A stretch of 64,000 bases of DNA. Origin: Engraulis encrasicolus (Eukaryota; Chordata; Actinopteri; Clupeiformes; Engraulidae). Below are positions 30,296 through 41,873 of this stretch, piece after piece (position 1 is the first letter of the stretch; each line of letters opens with the position of its first letter). Made by a program: the position numbers and the translations under genes. The stretch covers positions 15,215,240-15,279,239 of the forward strand of contig NC_085878.1 in the NCBI RefSeq assembly GCF_034702125.1, in the 5' to 3' direction. The notes beneath the pieces are model-generated. The model saw only the letters and a list, made by a program, of their open reading frames with translations. It did not search any database and was not told where the DNA came from.

Positions 30296-33200
30296 ACGAT
30301 ACGATACGATATGATACGATGATACTTTATTGTCAGTTTGCACTGAAATTCAGTTTGCATCCCTGAGCAACACTCGTTAAGACGAAACAGAATACAGAAA
30401 ACAGAAAAGCATAGGCCTACACAATAACATCACATCACAAGACTATTGCACAGCTGACAAAACAAAAGACACAGGCCTATGTACAGGCAAACATACATAC
30501 ATACATGCATACATACATATATTACATGCAACCCACATAACTTGAAGATAATACCACCATGAAGTAATAAATACTACTGATTTAGCAAAAGAATAGATTG
30601 ATGTATGAAAGCATGTTTAAGTCTGTTGCGGTTGAAGCGGGGAACTCTGAAACGCCTACTTGAGGGTAATGGCTGATATTCTTGGTAGAGAGTGTGTGTG
30701 ATATCTGTAGAGATGCATGTGGCCAGTCGGAGCATACTTTTATTATGGGCTTCCTGGAATAGGTTTGCTATGGGCAGCCCAATGATCTTAGAGCAGATTT
30801 TGATTTGGTGTTTAGCTTTGTCTTAAACAGAGAGACCAAGCTGTACTGCAGTAAAACATGACGCTCTGGATCACAGATTTAAAAAATAAAAAGATTATTT
30901 GGGCACTAGCACCAAAAGGATCTTAATCTTCGCAGGAAGTATATGCGTTGCTGTATTTTCTTACAGGTGAAATCAATGTGGTCAGTCCAAGTCAGATTTT
31001 GGTCGATCATAACACCCAGATATTTATAGGATGGGACTTGGCTGATGTCAGAGTCATGGATTTTTACGGGAGGTAGTTGGAGCTTGGGCGGTTTACCAAA
31101 AATTATCTCCCTCTGTCTTTACTGTGTTAATAATGAGGATAGTTGTTATCACACCAATCAATTAACCAGTCCACATTGCCTTGGTACAGGGTGTGGTCCT
31201 CCGGTTGTGTGAAGAGGGTCACTAGAGTAGAGTCATCTGAATATTTGAGAAGATATTGATTTGGAACATTGGTGATACAGTCAGAAGTATACAGGGTGAA
31301 CAACCTGGGGGAGCGTATGCAACCCTGGGGAACTCCAACATTGGTGGGTAATGGGAGAAGATAGTGTGTCATTTACCTTGACCAGCTGTACCCTGTTTGT
31401 GAGAAAAGAAAAATACCAGTAAATAATGTATGGATTTATCTGAAACTTAATCATTTTGGACAAGAGTAGGTTAGGCTGAATGGTGTTAAATGCAGAAGAA
31501 AAATCAAGGAAGAGAGCCCTGGCATAGGTGTTGGGTTTATCCAGGTGTTTCGATATAATGTGCACCAGTGTGACCACAGCATCCTCTGTGCTACGACCTT
31601 GTTTGTAAGCAAATTGATATGGGTCGTGAAGCCCCCCCATTTGTCTATTGAGATGTTTGACTATGATTTTCTCAAGTGATTTCATGATCACTGATGTAAG
31701 GGCTATTGGCCTATAGTCATTATGCTCCTTGGGACATTTCTTTTTGGGGATGGGGCTTAATATGAGATGTTTTCCATGCTAGAGGTATGTGGTGGGTGTC
31801 TAGTGACTGCTGGAAGATAGGTTGCCAAACTGGGCAAGTTCCCTGGCAAAGGTTTTAAGAATGAGTGCACTACTCTGGTCAGGTCCTAATGCTTTCCTTG
31901 TGTTGTTGCGCTGGAAAGTAGCCCTGACCTCCTCCACTGTTATATTTATTCTGTCAGAGTTGCATAGTTTGATAGTGTTAACTAAATCTTCACAGTCATT
32001 GAGGTGAGAGGAAGAATCAAATCTGCAGAAAAAGTCATTCAGTTCATTTGCAAACATGAGTTCATTTCCAGTTACAATGGGTTTATTGGAGGATGTCATC
32101 CCAGTCATTTTTTTCATGTTATCCCAGAGTCTTTTAGGGTTTTTTTTCTTTAAAATTTTCCTCCAGCTGATTTCTGTGCACCTGTTTAGCTTCCCTTAGT
32201 TTGGTTTTTAAAACCTTGTCCAATTGTCTGCATTTAATGGCGTCTTTGTTCTTAAAGGCCACTTTCCTTGTGTTTATTATGTCTTTAATGTCCTTAGACA
32301 CAAAGCGCTTGTTATTGGGGTATATCCGTATTCGTTTGGTGGGAATTACTAACTGTGCACAGAAATGAATGTAGTCAGTGGTGACTGAAGTAGTGACATC
32401 CAAGGAATTCTGGTCGTGGAATACATCCCAGTTTGTCAGTTCAAAACAAGCTCTCAGTTCCTCGCAAGCCTCAGAGGACCAGGATCGTATTTCTCTTTCT
32501 ACTGGTTTACAGCGCTTCAGTTTTGATTTATATGTCGGAATTAAGTGCAACCACGTTGTGGTCGGAGTTGGCGATGGGAGGTCTAATTTTAGACCCATAC
32601 GCGTCTTGATGTTCACGTAACATTTATCCAATTGTCTGTCCTTCCGTGTTTCACCTTTGACAGTTTTGGTTGAAAGCCCAGGTAAAACAGTGTCCCAGTT
32701 GACAGTGGTTTAGATCCCCCGCCACAATGGCAGGTGCGTCGGGGGTGTTTTTTGTAAAAGTTTGTGAACATGATCTGCGATGGTGCTTGCAGCAACGCGG
32801 CCTTGCCACTTGGTGGAGCGTACACCACACACAGGAGTACACAACCGAATTCTCGTGGTAGATAGAAAGGTCTTAAAGTCAAACAGAGCATCTCAACGTT
32901 TGCGTCACATAGTGTCTCCTTAACAGTGAACTGGCGGCACCACCGGTCGTTGATGTATAAACAAATCCCACCTCCCCTTCTTTTCCCCGATTTGATGTTC
33001 TATCGGCACGGATCAGAGTGAATCCGTCAATCTCAAAGAGGGAATCCGGGGCATTGGGTTGCAAACCAGCTCTCTGTCAGACATATCAGAGAAGCTTCAC
33101 GGAATTCTGAACAGTACCTTGCGAGGGTGCGGAGGTTGTCGATCTTGTTGTTCAAAGACCGAACATTGCTGAGGATGATTGCTGGAAGCGGGGGTTTGGT

Positions 33201-33640
33201 GTGCCTGCGTCGGAGCCGGTTCCGTATTCCACCTCGCCTGCCTCGTTTCCTGCGCGTGGGCCTTCTCAGCTCAGCGGGGATGTCAGCCAGGAAGGTCGGG
33301 GGCAGCCAGGATGTTGGTTTGTGGCGGAAGGCAAGCAGATCATCCCGATTATAGCGTGCGTTTGGTTGAAGTTCCCGGTAAGGTTTAAAATCCATTTCGC
33401 TGTCAGGCGCAACAGGGCACTTTGGGTGTGTTGGGGGTTGCCCAAAGATAGCAATCCCAAGTAGAGTCAATATAATCCACGGATAGTTCATCTTTCAAGT
33501 TACGATTGGGCGCACGCAAAGTGTAACATTTTAGACATAAACAAGACGGCACAAACAAATATCGACGCACTTTAAAACGAGCGTGACATGCTCAGGACGC
33601 GGTTCGCAGCCGAGCAGCGCACCGGAAGTTGGAAATTCTC
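30296..33640 (-). mobile_element. Decayed near-full-length LINE (L2/Rex1-like)
   Basis: A non-LTR retrotransposon read from about 33640 down to 30296. It has an N-terminal region, an AP-endonuclease domain, a reverse transcriptase and a conserved C-terminal tail. The 3' end is an AATAAAGTATC-type terminus followed by a (TATCG)n-like tail (30296-30322). The 5' end is inferred from the loss of recognisable sequence. Confidence 0.85.
30600..33491 (-). pseudogene. LINE endonuclease/reverse transcriptase, frameshifted
   Basis: Starting from the Met at 33491, the frame gives a basic region and the endonuclease entry SNVRSLNNKIDNLR...CLTESWF (to about 33033). The endonuclease continues in shifted frames (FEIDGFTLIRADR near 33030; RPFYLPREFG and VVYAPPS near 32860). 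A linker covers 32631-31800. The palm is at 31691-31281 (FAYKQGRSTEDAV, ALFLDFSSAFNTI), then GVPQGC and YSDDS with both catalytic Asp retained (31372-31127). C-terminal pieces (YKYLGVMI, IQQRIYFLRRL, RRFRVPRF) follow in several frames to about 30600. At least five frame breaks make it non-functional. Assignment to the CR1/L2/Rex1 group is by motif style; the clade needs a tree. Confidence 0.85.
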
Positions 33641-33739
33641 TGTTACATTAATGTTAATTAATAGGCCTATATGCTTTTTCAGAAGCGGTATGTAGCATCT
33701 AAGAAACAGAGCGAAAATGAAATTGCTAATATGAACAAA

Positions 33740-35000
33740 CAATGCATAATATGTAAAAGAGTGTTTTTTTGTCTCACACCGTCAGATGTCACCACCGTCA
33801 GATTTTGTTATGCTCATCATCTTGTTCCATATTTTACTAAATTGTGCTGGTTAATGAAACATTAACAGACATGTTAGTAATAATTGTGATCCAAACTTAT
33901 ATTCTAGCCTCCACTGAGGTGCGTTTTTTGTCACAAAACCTGACGGTGGTGACATCTGATGGAGTTCACAAAAAAACATGTGTTTTGCATGTTTTTGACA
34001 AGTTTTAAGAATATGCTTACAGTAAGTATCCACAATTATGTTGAATCGTTAAAGTAATTCGCTGTAATACAGTAAACATTTTTTTACTTCTAATTCTGTC
34101 TGAAGCTGTTGACAAAACCAAGGGTAGAGCCTATGTTATGAAAAATATAAAACATGGGGAGCTTGGACTACATTCGCTGCAAAACCAAGACCTTCGTCTA
34201 TGATAATACACCTATATATTTTGGATTTGAGCAACTTAAAACCTGCTTTTGACACATTTTCAAGAATCAGTGACCTATTTCCTGGAGAATCTAACTAATG
34301 AAGAAAAAACACACGCACAAACATACGGTGCACACACAAAAATAAAGTGTTTATGCTAGATACCATTGATTTCAGAGGATTATTTATTTAGCTAAATGTA
34401 GGTAAAAATTAGGCCACTTTCACTACCCTCAGATTACTGTCACCGCCGTCAGTTCTTAAGTTTTGGACTTGAATGAATGTGCTTACAAAATTTTCCTTAG
34501 AAGTTGTTGAATTATTAAAGTAATAGCAAATTTAAGCCTACACAAATACTTGTGAAATAACAAAAAAATGTTTGTTCATTTTAGGCGTTAAGCAAGCATT
34601 GAATGACGGCACATATTTTAAAATTAGAACACATGAAACAGTATTAAAATAGAACAAAAGTGAATTTTCAACATTTAAAGGCATATGTGTGGACCAAAAA
34701 ATACACACAATCACTTAAAAACTCCAGATACATATGCAACCAAATCAATACAATTTTAATTGCTTTTAATTGTGCCTGACGGTGTTGACAAAAAACAAGG
34801 TATGATGGGAGAAAAACCTGATTTCTGAAAAAAATACAAAATGGGGAGATTGGCCTTGTGCATTTCTGGAAAGCCAAGATCTCGAGGATATACCATATTA
34901 TTTTGTAATTCAGTTTTTTTCTTTCAAGATTAGAACCTGTTTTATCCACTTTCTCAAGAATCAGTGATGTGTCTGTCTGAGATGAAAAAATCCTGTCATC
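33740..35000. repeat. Repeat region with TCACCACCGTCAG motifs
   Basis: The motif TCAGATGTCACCACCGTCAG occurs at about 33782 and inverted at about 33940; related forms are at about 34437 and 34770. Two longer blocks (about 34092-34276 and 34766-34968) match as diverged direct repeats (GTTGACAAAA..AAGG, AAAACATGGGGAG, TTCAAGAATCAGTGA). This is probably a worn DNA transposon or tandem duplicate of unknown family. Confidence 0.6.
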
Positions 35001-35742
35001 TCTAGGAAAATGTGAAAACGTCTTTTTTTCTGGAATGTAAAGGCTTACAACATGATGACTAAATGCAACACTTGGAAATGTTTTATACTGGCCTTGTGGG
35101 GGTATTGCACATCGATGGTATTTCCTGTCCAAGCAGATAGTCAGAAGATTTTTCACACAGATGTCTGCCTGAAAGATGTGAAATTTAAAAAAAAAAGTGT
35201 TCCCTCTTCTGTGCGCTATCAGATTATTGTTTTAGGTGCCTCTCTCTTGCAAGAGCCTTGGCAGCTCTGTTAAATTGGATGGCTTATCTGACAAAGACAG
35301 CTTTCAATAAAAGGTCTCTGGATGAGTAATTCATCAGTTCTTTTCAGAGTAAGGCGCCGACTGCCAGTGAAATCACAGATAATAAACTGTGTAGAAAGTT
35401 TTACTTTCTTTGACCAGCATTGAAAATGCATGTAGGTCATGGCTTAGAGACTTTTGACTGTTGTCTTCCCCATTGAATCTCCCATAACGTCAAGATTCTT
35501 TTGTCAGAACTTTGTCAGAAGATTAAGTGTTGTTGAGTCAAGGTCAGTGACTCACTGGCTTCCAACTGAAGTAAACAGTCCGGCATATTTTCTTTCTAAC
35601 AAAGATGCCTTCTTCACTGAGAAGCTGATCCATCTGTCTTGAGTGTTTGGCTCAGCCGTTTCAGATCTTATTGGATCAAGCTTGTGTTTTATTATTCCAA
35701 AGCCATGACTTCTAACTGGTCTGTTACTTTAAACTAGGATTG

Positions 35743-35743
<1 letters not shown>
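35001..35743. other. No gene recognised
   Basis: No domain-bearing frame. Nothing supported. Confidence 0.5.
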
Positions 35744-35823
<80 letters not shown>

Positions 35824-35835
35824 CAACAATAATAT
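35744..35835. repeat. (AAT)n trinucleotide repeat
   Basis: About 26 AAT/ATA units, then AAC units and ATATATG. Confidence 0.97.
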
Positions 35836-36193
35836 ATGTTGTATAGCGTTTTGTGCAGCACTCTCCAGGATGCTATGCTATTCTGAGAACTATGTTGCTG
35901 TGATAAAACAAGCACTAAAGAAATGTATCACCAACCTAATTAATGCGAAAGATTGGGGAAGATATTGGCGACCAAATGCTCATTGTGGTTTGCAAAGAAT
36001 CTGAGCAAATAGAATTTCTGAATTTCTACAATGGGCGGAGTAGGATTTATGTAGTTCTTCAAAGGCGGAGTGAGACATCTGCAGGACTTCTTGAAATGTA
36101 GGCACTAGCACTAGCAGTGTGTTACAGCAAGCAAGCTATATTTCACATCAGTCAAGACACACTCCAGTGTGGATGTCATACCATACCATACCA

Positions 36194-36401
36194 CAGTGGT
36201 TCCCAACCTTTTTTGTCTTGCTTACCCCCTAAGCATCTTAGTTGTGCCGTGAGTACCCCCTAATTCATGTTCTATATCGCTTTCTCTGTCCTGATGTGAC
36301 TACTCCATACATTTGTTATAATAATTACATTTTTCCGCGTACCCCCTGCAGTGTGCTCGCGTACCCCTAGTGGTACACGTACCCCTGGTTGGGAAACACT
36401 G
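36194..36401. mobile_element. hAT MITE, 208 bp (copy 2)
   Basis: Ends CAGTGGTTCCCAACC and GGTTGGGAAACACTG. A perfect 8-bp duplication ccatacca lies on both sides (36186-36193, 36402-36409). It is the same family and length as 16711-16918 but in the opposite orientation. Confidence 0.92.
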
Positions 36402-36558
36402 CCATACCACACCACACCACACCACACCACACCTCTCCTGCTTCAGAGGTGTGCTATCCCCTATAGACGACCATCATGTGGCCTTGTTTCCAACAACATA
36501 ATGTCTCATCTTCATTCCCCTCACATGTCCAAAGCACACCATATACTGTAGTTGATAA

Positions 36559-36665
<107 letters not shown>

Positions 36666-36887
36666 CATGTGCACGTGCACTCGTGCATGTGTGAGAGATG
36701 GAGAGAGAGAGAAAGAATTTGAGGAGTAAGACGACTTTGGTAAGACGTTCATGCTGATTAAATGTGAAAGCTCGTTGTGTGGGGGGGCTGGGCCTGGCAT
36801 GTGTCATGTCAGAGAATGGGGTGTTGACATGCAGGAAGAGGAAACCTGATGTGTGCATTTCATAAGCAAATCGACAGGGAGTGATGG

Positions 36888-36893
36888 AGAGAG

Positions 36894-36959
<66 letters not shown>
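36888..36959. repeat. (GA)n microsatellite
   Basis: About 36 GA units, one GC interruption near the start. Confidence 0.97.
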
Positions 36960-36960
<1 letters not shown>

Positions 36961-38574
36961 AGTTGAGTCAGTGAAGAATCTGGACCAACACATCATGTTG
37001 CTGTGTTGCAGGTATGCATGTGGTGCCACTACCCTGGTCGGAGGTCCTTTGCTGGCAGGTATGGGTGTCTGGGGAGGGTGAGTAGGACGACGGGCGTGGT
37101 GGTGGTGCTGGTGGTGGTGGAGGGGTTTGACTTGACTTAACCATCAGGAGGTGACTGCTTAATGTGGGAAGGGAGACAGACACGGCATTTGCATGGCATT
37201 TAAAGCCTGTCCACTCAGATTTACTAACACATGCACACACTTACCCTTTCCTGCCCAGGCAAGAGCACATCCAGGCCTACACTGATAATCTGGCATACAG
37301 GGCATTTTCCTGGTGGGCTAACTCTCCTCATGGGCCGATGCTATTGGATTTTTTTTGGAATTTCTTAGAGACCAGCCTACAATTTAGTGAGGGCTGGCAA
37401 AGAAATGCCCGGGGACTTTTTGTTTTTGACCCACTCCAGCCCTAAGGGAAATTGTGCACAATTTAAAGGTGCATGTAACATTTTAAACTCAATCCTGTAA
37501 AGTTCTTGAATGAATGACCAGGACAACAAATGCAGTGAACTACTATTTCTTTACTTCATTCTCAAAACCCTGTTACAGATTCTGCTTTGCGCCTTCTGGT
37601 TTCCCTTTTTCTATCTCTCTTCCGCTTCCCCCTTTTCTAACTTGAACTTGAACTCCAACTTGCACCACCTTGTGGCTAGAATTAACAATGAACACAATAC
37701 TGTGAATCATGAACATTACAAATCCATCACCTAAATAAACCAACTGTTACGTAAATGAATCATTAGTATGTGAATGAAGACTCTCTTGGCGATTCCAGAT
37801 GTCTGTGGGCTGAAAACCACTATTGCAACATCTGTTGTAAAGACCCAAAATGTCATAAAGTCTTGAACATTGGCAGATTACAATTCACTGAAAGGCGCAG
37901 TAACATCTTCGGAGCACTTTGACTTCGACACTCCTTCTTCACCTTCTCCTTCTTCACTCCTTGTTCCATCAATATAGCCAGAGAGGGGGAGGGGGAAAGA
38001 CACACAAACATACAAGTGAATTCAAAATGATTATACACCACAGCAATCCAGATATCAATATTAAAGCCTTAAGAACGCATTGTAATGCGTTAGGCATGCA
38101 TATACAGTGCCCTCCATAATTATTGGCACCCCTGGTTGAGATGTGTTAAAAGCCTTCAAATAAATTCAGTGTTTATTGCAGAAGAATACTGTCACACTGA
38201 AAAATTTAGGAAAATGTAGCCTTCAACTCAAATGAATTGTAGGAAAATAAAAAAAATCCCTGACTAAAAAATAATTCTTTTTCGTTAAATCACCTCTTCC
38301 ACAATTGTTGGCACCCTTAACAATTCCCAGGAAATAAATATAATTGAAGCATTTCTGTCATTTTTACAGTAGTTTACAAAGTTTACCAGAGTATGTAGGA
38401 ACATTTAATTAGTAATTCATCACTTCCTGTTTCCCTGGGGTATAAATATGACGTGACACCGAGGCCATTTCTCTTATCCACTCTTAAACATGGGAAAGAC
38501 AAAGGAACACAGCATACAAGTAAGGCAGATGTGCGTCGACCTTCACAGGTCAGGCAGAGGCTACAAGAAGATTG

Positions 38575-39107
38575 TGTAATGAGAGAAGGTTAGGTGCATG
38601 CATTGGGAATAGATACAACACCAAGTCAGGGGGCGCCGCCTGACTTGTGGGTCCTTGGGCCGACTTAAAGGGTCAGGGGTCAGAGGCAGAGGAAATCACT
38701 TGGGGCACAGACCAGGTGAACAGGTGAGCGGAGCAGGCACCTGCTACTCGCACGCTGGAGCCAGTTGGGCCAGTGTTGGAGTTAGCCTGCGTTCACGGAT
38801 TGTCTACTTGCATGCTTGGACTATGACTTGGCGTGGACGGGTTTTGATGTACTGAACCTTTTGGGATTTTATACTCTACGTGGGGTTTTCCCCACATCGT
38901 TGAACAAACTCTGTCGGAGAGCAAGCTTGGAGGGAGCTCTGGCCTGAGCTCGCCGTCCATGGAGGACGCTGCTTGGGTTGGTCCTGGGAACGCAGGTAAG
39001 CGGCGCTCCTGACATCCAACCAAACATTAGTATCTTACACGCCAACTAACACGTTTTTGCACACACTAGCGTTAGGATTTCAGGCAGGGGTCGGCAGCTA
39101 CTTTACA
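38575..39107 (+). repeat. 5' LTR, 533 bp
   Basis: TG...CA terminal repeat. From about 38660 to its end it looks identical to the 3' LTR. Differences are confined to the first 90 bp, where the 3' copy has about 12 extra bases and a few substitutions. It carries a TTAAA-type AT motif near 38664. Confidence 0.93.
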
Positions 39108-39624
39108 TTTGGGGGCTAACGTCCGGGAAATGAACTAGACGAGCTGAGGTTGGCATTTTGTTTGTGGTCTGGTAGCTGGCTGTGTGGTTGGGTTAAATAT
39201 GGTTAGCGTGTTAGTCACGTCTCTTAGAAATATTACGGTATCGTCTGGTAGAGCTTGGTGGCTAGGCTAACTGCGTTTTGGAAAAGGACTTGGCTGTTTT
39301 GTTTGTTCCTTTTTTGTTTTGTAAGGGGTCGTGCGGTATCGACTGCCTTGCTGTTTGTGTGGCTGTGTTTTTCAGCTTTAGTGAGGGCTGTGGGGGATCA
39401 GCTGCTCGCTTGTTTGTAAATTACAGGATTCCTGCCAAGGTCCTGAGTAAAATTTGTTTGCTAGTTTTGGATTTGGTTGTGCGCTACCTAGACTAGAACT
39501 ACGTGTGTACGGGGGCTCGAGTCAAGTATTCTTTGGTAGTAGTAGCGTAAATTGCTGTCTACCGTGCCAGTTAGAGCACTGTTTTGTGTTGACGTGTCCG
39601 GTTTGAAGATAATTAAAAAAATAC

Positions 39625-41034
39625 GTGAAAATGTCCGAGTTTCTGATCGAAGATTTCTTAGCGGAGGATGTGACCAGGTTAAGGTTGATGAGGCTGGAGA
39701 AGCCGCATTTGTTTAAATTGGTGGATTTTTGCGAGGAGACAGTTGCGCCGGATACGAGGAAAATGGACCTTGTTAATATGTTGTTGATCTGGTATGGTGT
39801 AGCGGATGAAAGGGCTATACAATGGGGCGAGGAGAAGGCAAAGTTGGAAGATGAGGCGAGAGCGCAGCAGTGGCATGAACATAGAGAGAGGATTAAGGCA
39901 CACCAAGTGGAAATGGCTAGGTTGGACAGAGAACTGGAAGCATTTCAGAAGGAGACAGAGGAGCTGGAGATTGAAAGCACTATAATCGGACAGCGAAGGT
40001 CAGTGAACGAGAGTGATGATCAGAAAATGTACAAGGCTGGTTCTTCTGATGTTGACGTGGCTGTTACGGTAACGCCTCCGAGTTGCTCGGAGCTGGAGGG
40101 AGCGTCAAGCACTTTTGTGAGCAGTGGGGTGGAGGAACACGAATCTGAAGCTGTTGATCTAGCTGAAACTTTCTTTGCCAATGAGACGTACCTGTTGTCT
40201 GTCAAAGTGAATGATTATTCTGACACGGTAGCTTTGGAAAATACATTTTTTGCTGAGCTTAATTCCGACTCTCAGGAAGCATTAAGTTTGTCTGATACAT
40301 TGGGGGTGTGTTCAGATGATCAAATGGTGACTTTGGAAGATACATTTTTCGCTGAGCTTAATGCCGAGTCTCAGGAATCATTACATTTGTCTGATACATT
40401 GGGGGTGTGCTCAGATGATCAAATGGTAACTTTGGAAGATACATTTTTCGCTGAGATTAGTACAGAGGCTCAGGAAACACTTAATGTGCCTGATGCATTG
40501 GAGGAGTGTTCAGACGGTCAGGAAGACGTGGATTTATGCGACACGATTTTTGCAAACTTGAGTGACCATTCAGTGGCTAAGAACTACCGTAAAGCTGCTG
40601 TTAGGTGTGCACAAAGAAATTATGGAGAGATGGTGCAGGCTGGACCAGTGGCATTGGGCTCTGTCGCAGTAGCTGGCAGGAAGCCTTGTAAAGTAAAAAT
40701 GAGAGTGAGGTATCCCAAGTACAGGCGTCATACTCATGACCGTAGGAGGAAATGGAGGCTCTATGGTGGTAGTCCGATGAAGCCAGATTGTGGCAGTGCT
40801 TCGGTGAAAATGGCAAGGAGAGGTGGGCTCCATGGGTTTAGAGTGAGAGGGGAACCAAGGGTCCTATGGAAGTCTAGGCCCTCTGTGATGCAGAATTTTT
40901 CCAGAGAGAGTTACCGGGTCCTCTGCAGGATGGGTAGTCTGTGTTTGGCTTGTCAACTGTTTCAAGGGGCCATACGGCAGCCTTTGGGTAGGCGTGGCAC
41001 TGACATACTGCAGTGGGTCTTTGGTATAACTTGA
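39625..41034 (+). CDS. Gag-like protein of the LTR element, 469 aa
   Basis: The N-terminus (FLIEDFLAEDVTRLRLMRL, then KPHLFKLVDFCEE and RKMDLVNMLL) resembles the start domain of teleost gypsy gag proteins, which helps particle assembly. The second Met (MSEF) may be the true start. Residues about 70-125 are charged and helical, probably a coiled coil. Residues about 170-315 contain five copies of a short acidic motif of type LE(D/N)TFFAE(L/I); the middle three are near-exact repeats of about 34 residues ending SDTLGVCSDDQMV. A basic Arg/Lys-rich stretch (about 350-420: RVRYPKYRRHTHDRRRKWR) may bind nucleic acid. No CCHC zinc knuckle and no protease motif are seen. The frame is fully open. Assignment to gag is by position and N-terminal style, not by a strong motif. 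Confidence 0.75.
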   Translation: MKMSEFLIEDFLAEDVTRLRLMRLEKPHLFKLVDFCEETVAPDTRKMDLVNMLLIWYGVADERAIQWGEEKAKLEDEARAQQWHEHRERIKAHQVEMARLDRELEAFQKETEELEIESTIIGQRRSVNESDDQKMYKAGSSDVDVAVTVTPPSCSELEGASSTFVSSGVEEHESEAVDLAETFFANETYLLSVKVNDYSDTVALENTFFAELNSDSQEALSLSDTLGVCSDDQMVTLEDTFFAELNAESQESLHLSDTLGVCSDDQMVTLEDTFFAEISTEAQETLNVPDALEECSDGQEDVDLCDTIFANLSDHSVAKNYRKAAVRCAQRNYGEMVQAGPVALGSVAVAGRKPCKVKMRVRYPKYRRHTHDRRRKWRLYGGSPMKPDCGSASVKMARRGGLHGFRVRGEPRVLWKSRPSVMQNFSRESYRVLCRMGSLCLACQLFQGAIRQPLGRRGTDILQWVFGIT

Positions 41035-41328
41035 GGTTTCAGTAATTTGACCAGAATGATTGATTTAGCCTACTGATAGTCCTGTGAGCCACCAGGGTTT
41101 TGACATTTCTTTTGGTTTGACCTGTGGCTTTGGGATCGGCATTTTGGACCTGAGCTGTGGGTTTTAGAGAATAATGTAAATAAGGTTTGAGATTTTAGGA
41201 AATAGGAAAAAGAGTAGAGTTTTAAAAAAAGTATAAAACATGAGAAAATGTGTTTTTATATAAAAAAGTACAAAAGATGAAGAGAAAAAAAAAAACTTTT
41301 TTTTTGTTTTGTTTTATGGGTAGAGGGA
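41035..41328. other. LTR element 3' untranslated region with purine tract
   Basis: AT-rich, with poly(A) and poly(T) runs (41221-41315), ending in the purine-rich ATGGGTAGAGGGA that would prime plus-strand synthesis. Confidence 0.7.
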
Positions 41329-41873
41329 TGTAATGAGATAAGGTTAGGTGCATGCATTGGGAATAGACACAACACTAACACGGTCACACCACACGGGGGC
41401 GCCGCCTGACTTGTGGGTCCTTGGGCCTACATAAAGGGTCAGGGGTCAGAGGCAGAGGAAATCACTTGGGGCACAGACCAGGTGAACAGGTGAGCGGAGC
41501 AGGCACCTGCTACTCGCACGCTGGAGCCAGTTGGGCCAGTGTTGGAGTTAGCCTGCGTTCACGGATTGTCTACTTGCATGCTTGGACTATGACTTGGCGT
41601 GGACGGGTTTTGATGTACTGAACCTTTTGGGATTTTATACTCTACGTGGGGTTTTCCCCACATCGTTGAACAAACTCTGTCGGAGAGCAAGCTTGGAGGG
41701 AGCTCTGGCCTGAGCTCGCCGTCCATGGAGGACGCTGCTTGGGTTGGTCCTGGGAACGCAGGTAAGCGGCGCTCCTGACATCCAACCAAACATTAGTATC
41801 TTACACGCCAACTAACACGTTTTTGCACACACTAGCGTTAGGATTTCAGGCAGGGGTCGGCAGCTACTTTACA
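41329..41873 (+). repeat. 3' LTR, 545 bp
   Basis: Partner of the 5' LTR, with an extra TAACACGGTCACACCACA-like stretch near 41376. Contains a CATAAAGGG (TATA-like) motif near 41430. The near identity of the two LTRs points to a recent insertion. Confidence 0.93.

Larger units (their letters stand above)
38575..41873 (+). mobile_element. Gag-only LTR retrotransposon, 3.3 kb
   Basis: Inserted in the Tc1 gene with a 4-bp target duplication attg (38571-38574, 41874-41877). The LTRs start TGTAATGAGA and end CTACTTTACA. Directly after the 5' LTR lies TTTGGGGGCT..CGTCCGGGA (39108-39131), which resembles the tRNA-Pro primer site of murine leukaemia-type elements but with two extra A. A purine-rich ATGGGTAGAGGGA precedes the 3' LTR. 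The interior has a single 469-codon gag-like frame and no protease, reverse transcriptase or integrase, so it must rely on enzymes supplied by another element. Confidence 0.9.

Noticed and set aside
32378..32620. Plus-strand frames within the LINE
   Set aside because: Antisense shadows of the reverse-transcriptase element on the minus strand.
37013..37058. AG-GT bounded open stretch that could be a mini-exon (YACGATTLVGGPLLAG)
   Set aside because: Open and with fair splice signals, but too short, no match to a family I know, and no neighbouring exons found.
38793..39023. 76-codon frame in the LTR, present again at 41559-41789
   Set aside because: Antisense to the element, repeated only because the LTRs are identical.
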